Made by a program: the position numbers and the translations under genes. From Mangifera indica (taxonomy: Eukaryota > Streptophyta > Magnoliopsida > Sapindales > Anacardiaceae): a stretch of 64,000 nt of DNA. The stretch covers positions 10,310,251-10,374,250 of the forward strand of contig NC_058151.1 of the NCBI RefSeq assembly GCF_011075055.1, written 5' to 3'. The notes under the pieces were generated by a model. It saw only the letters and a list, made by a program, of their open reading frames with translations. It was not told the DNA's origin and did not search any database. Below are positions 63,805 through 64,000 of this stretch, in pieces (within the stretch, counting starts at the first letter, position 1; the number at the start of each line of letters is the position of its first letter).

Positions 63805-63889
63805 ATGGAGAGAGATTTTCTCAGCTTGGCTTCGTAGACTTTGTCAGTTACTGTGAAAGAAGAGGCATGTGACGAAGCTGAGAATTCAG
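63805..63889 (+). pseudogene. TIFY6/JAZ3-like first exon with in-frame TAG, gene continues off the window
   Basis: ATG 63805 opens MERDFLSLAS, then TAG (63835-63837), then TLSVTVKEEACDEAENS and a GTATAT donor at 63890. JAZ3-type proteins begin MERDFLGL-x-SK and continue with VKEE, so the stop stands in for the Lys (one A-to-T change, AAG to TAG). The pyrimidine-rich leader before it looks normal. A possible second exon starts after AAACAG near 63967, but its text is unclear and the window ends. Downstream in-frame initiation is unlikely. I call it a pseudogene or null allele with moderate confidence. A base error remains possible. Confidence 0.72.
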
Positions 63890-64000
63890 GTATATTTATT
63901 TGTTTATGTCACAAAGTTTCATTGATGTAAATTTTCCTTCATTTTCGTTGTAACCAAACAAAACAGTAAGGAAACATCAAATTGGATGTGGAAACTGCTT

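Overview
The window looks like nuclear DNA of a dicot, probably a rosid. It is very AT-rich, has plant-type spliced genes, Copia retroelements primed with the usual plant initiator-Met tRNA motif, and many foldback transposons. Only three genes look intact, and two or three more are broken. Most of the sequence is mobile-element debris and duplicated AT-rich DNA.

Layout. 1-800: end of a minus-strand LTR retroelement. 0.9-8.3 kb: PDLP7-like plasmodesmal protein gene (CDS 3088-5100, three exons) between foldback Mutator-type elements. 8.3-13 kb: AT-rich DNA with microsatellites and a dead Mutator transposase fragment near 10.0-10.3 kb. 14.3-22 kb: old, nested Copia element. 22.8-26.5 kb: decayed DUF1985-type transposon protein and other remnants. 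26.8-31.7 kb: Copia element with recognisable LTRs and a decayed gag-pol. 33.4-33.9 kb: peroxisomal small heat-shock protein gene (HSP15.7 type) interrupted by one TAG. 36.5-49.3 kb: two duplicated blocks (A1/A2 and C1/C2) built on foldback elements. 50.7-53.5 kb: RLK902/RKL1-type LRR receptor kinase. 55.0-55.7 kb: TIFY/Jas fragment. 56.8-60.7 kb: minus-strand ARL8 GTPase in six exons. 62.8-63.5 kb: probable LINE 3' end. 63.8 kb to the end: first exon of a TIFY6/JAZ3-like gene with an in-frame TAG.

Gene context. From memory, Arabidopsis PDLP7, HSP15.7 and ARLA1A are consecutive loci (At5g37660, At5g37670, At5g37680), and RLK902-JAZ3 and RKL1-JAZ4 are near neighbours (At3g17840/At3g17860; At1g48480/At1g48500). 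Both groupings appear here, so the window looks like old conserved gene neighbourhoods stretched by transposons. The genes do not form one pathway: PDLP7 acts at plasmodesmata, RLK902-type kinase at the plasma membrane, HSP15.7 in peroxisomes, ARL8 on endomembranes and JAZ in nuclear jasmonate signalling.

The most unusual feature is the foldback Mutator-type family (at least six copies, several with 9-bp target duplications) and its link to the duplicated blocks. One copy has both a filled and an empty site in this window, and half-elements lie at both broken block junctions.
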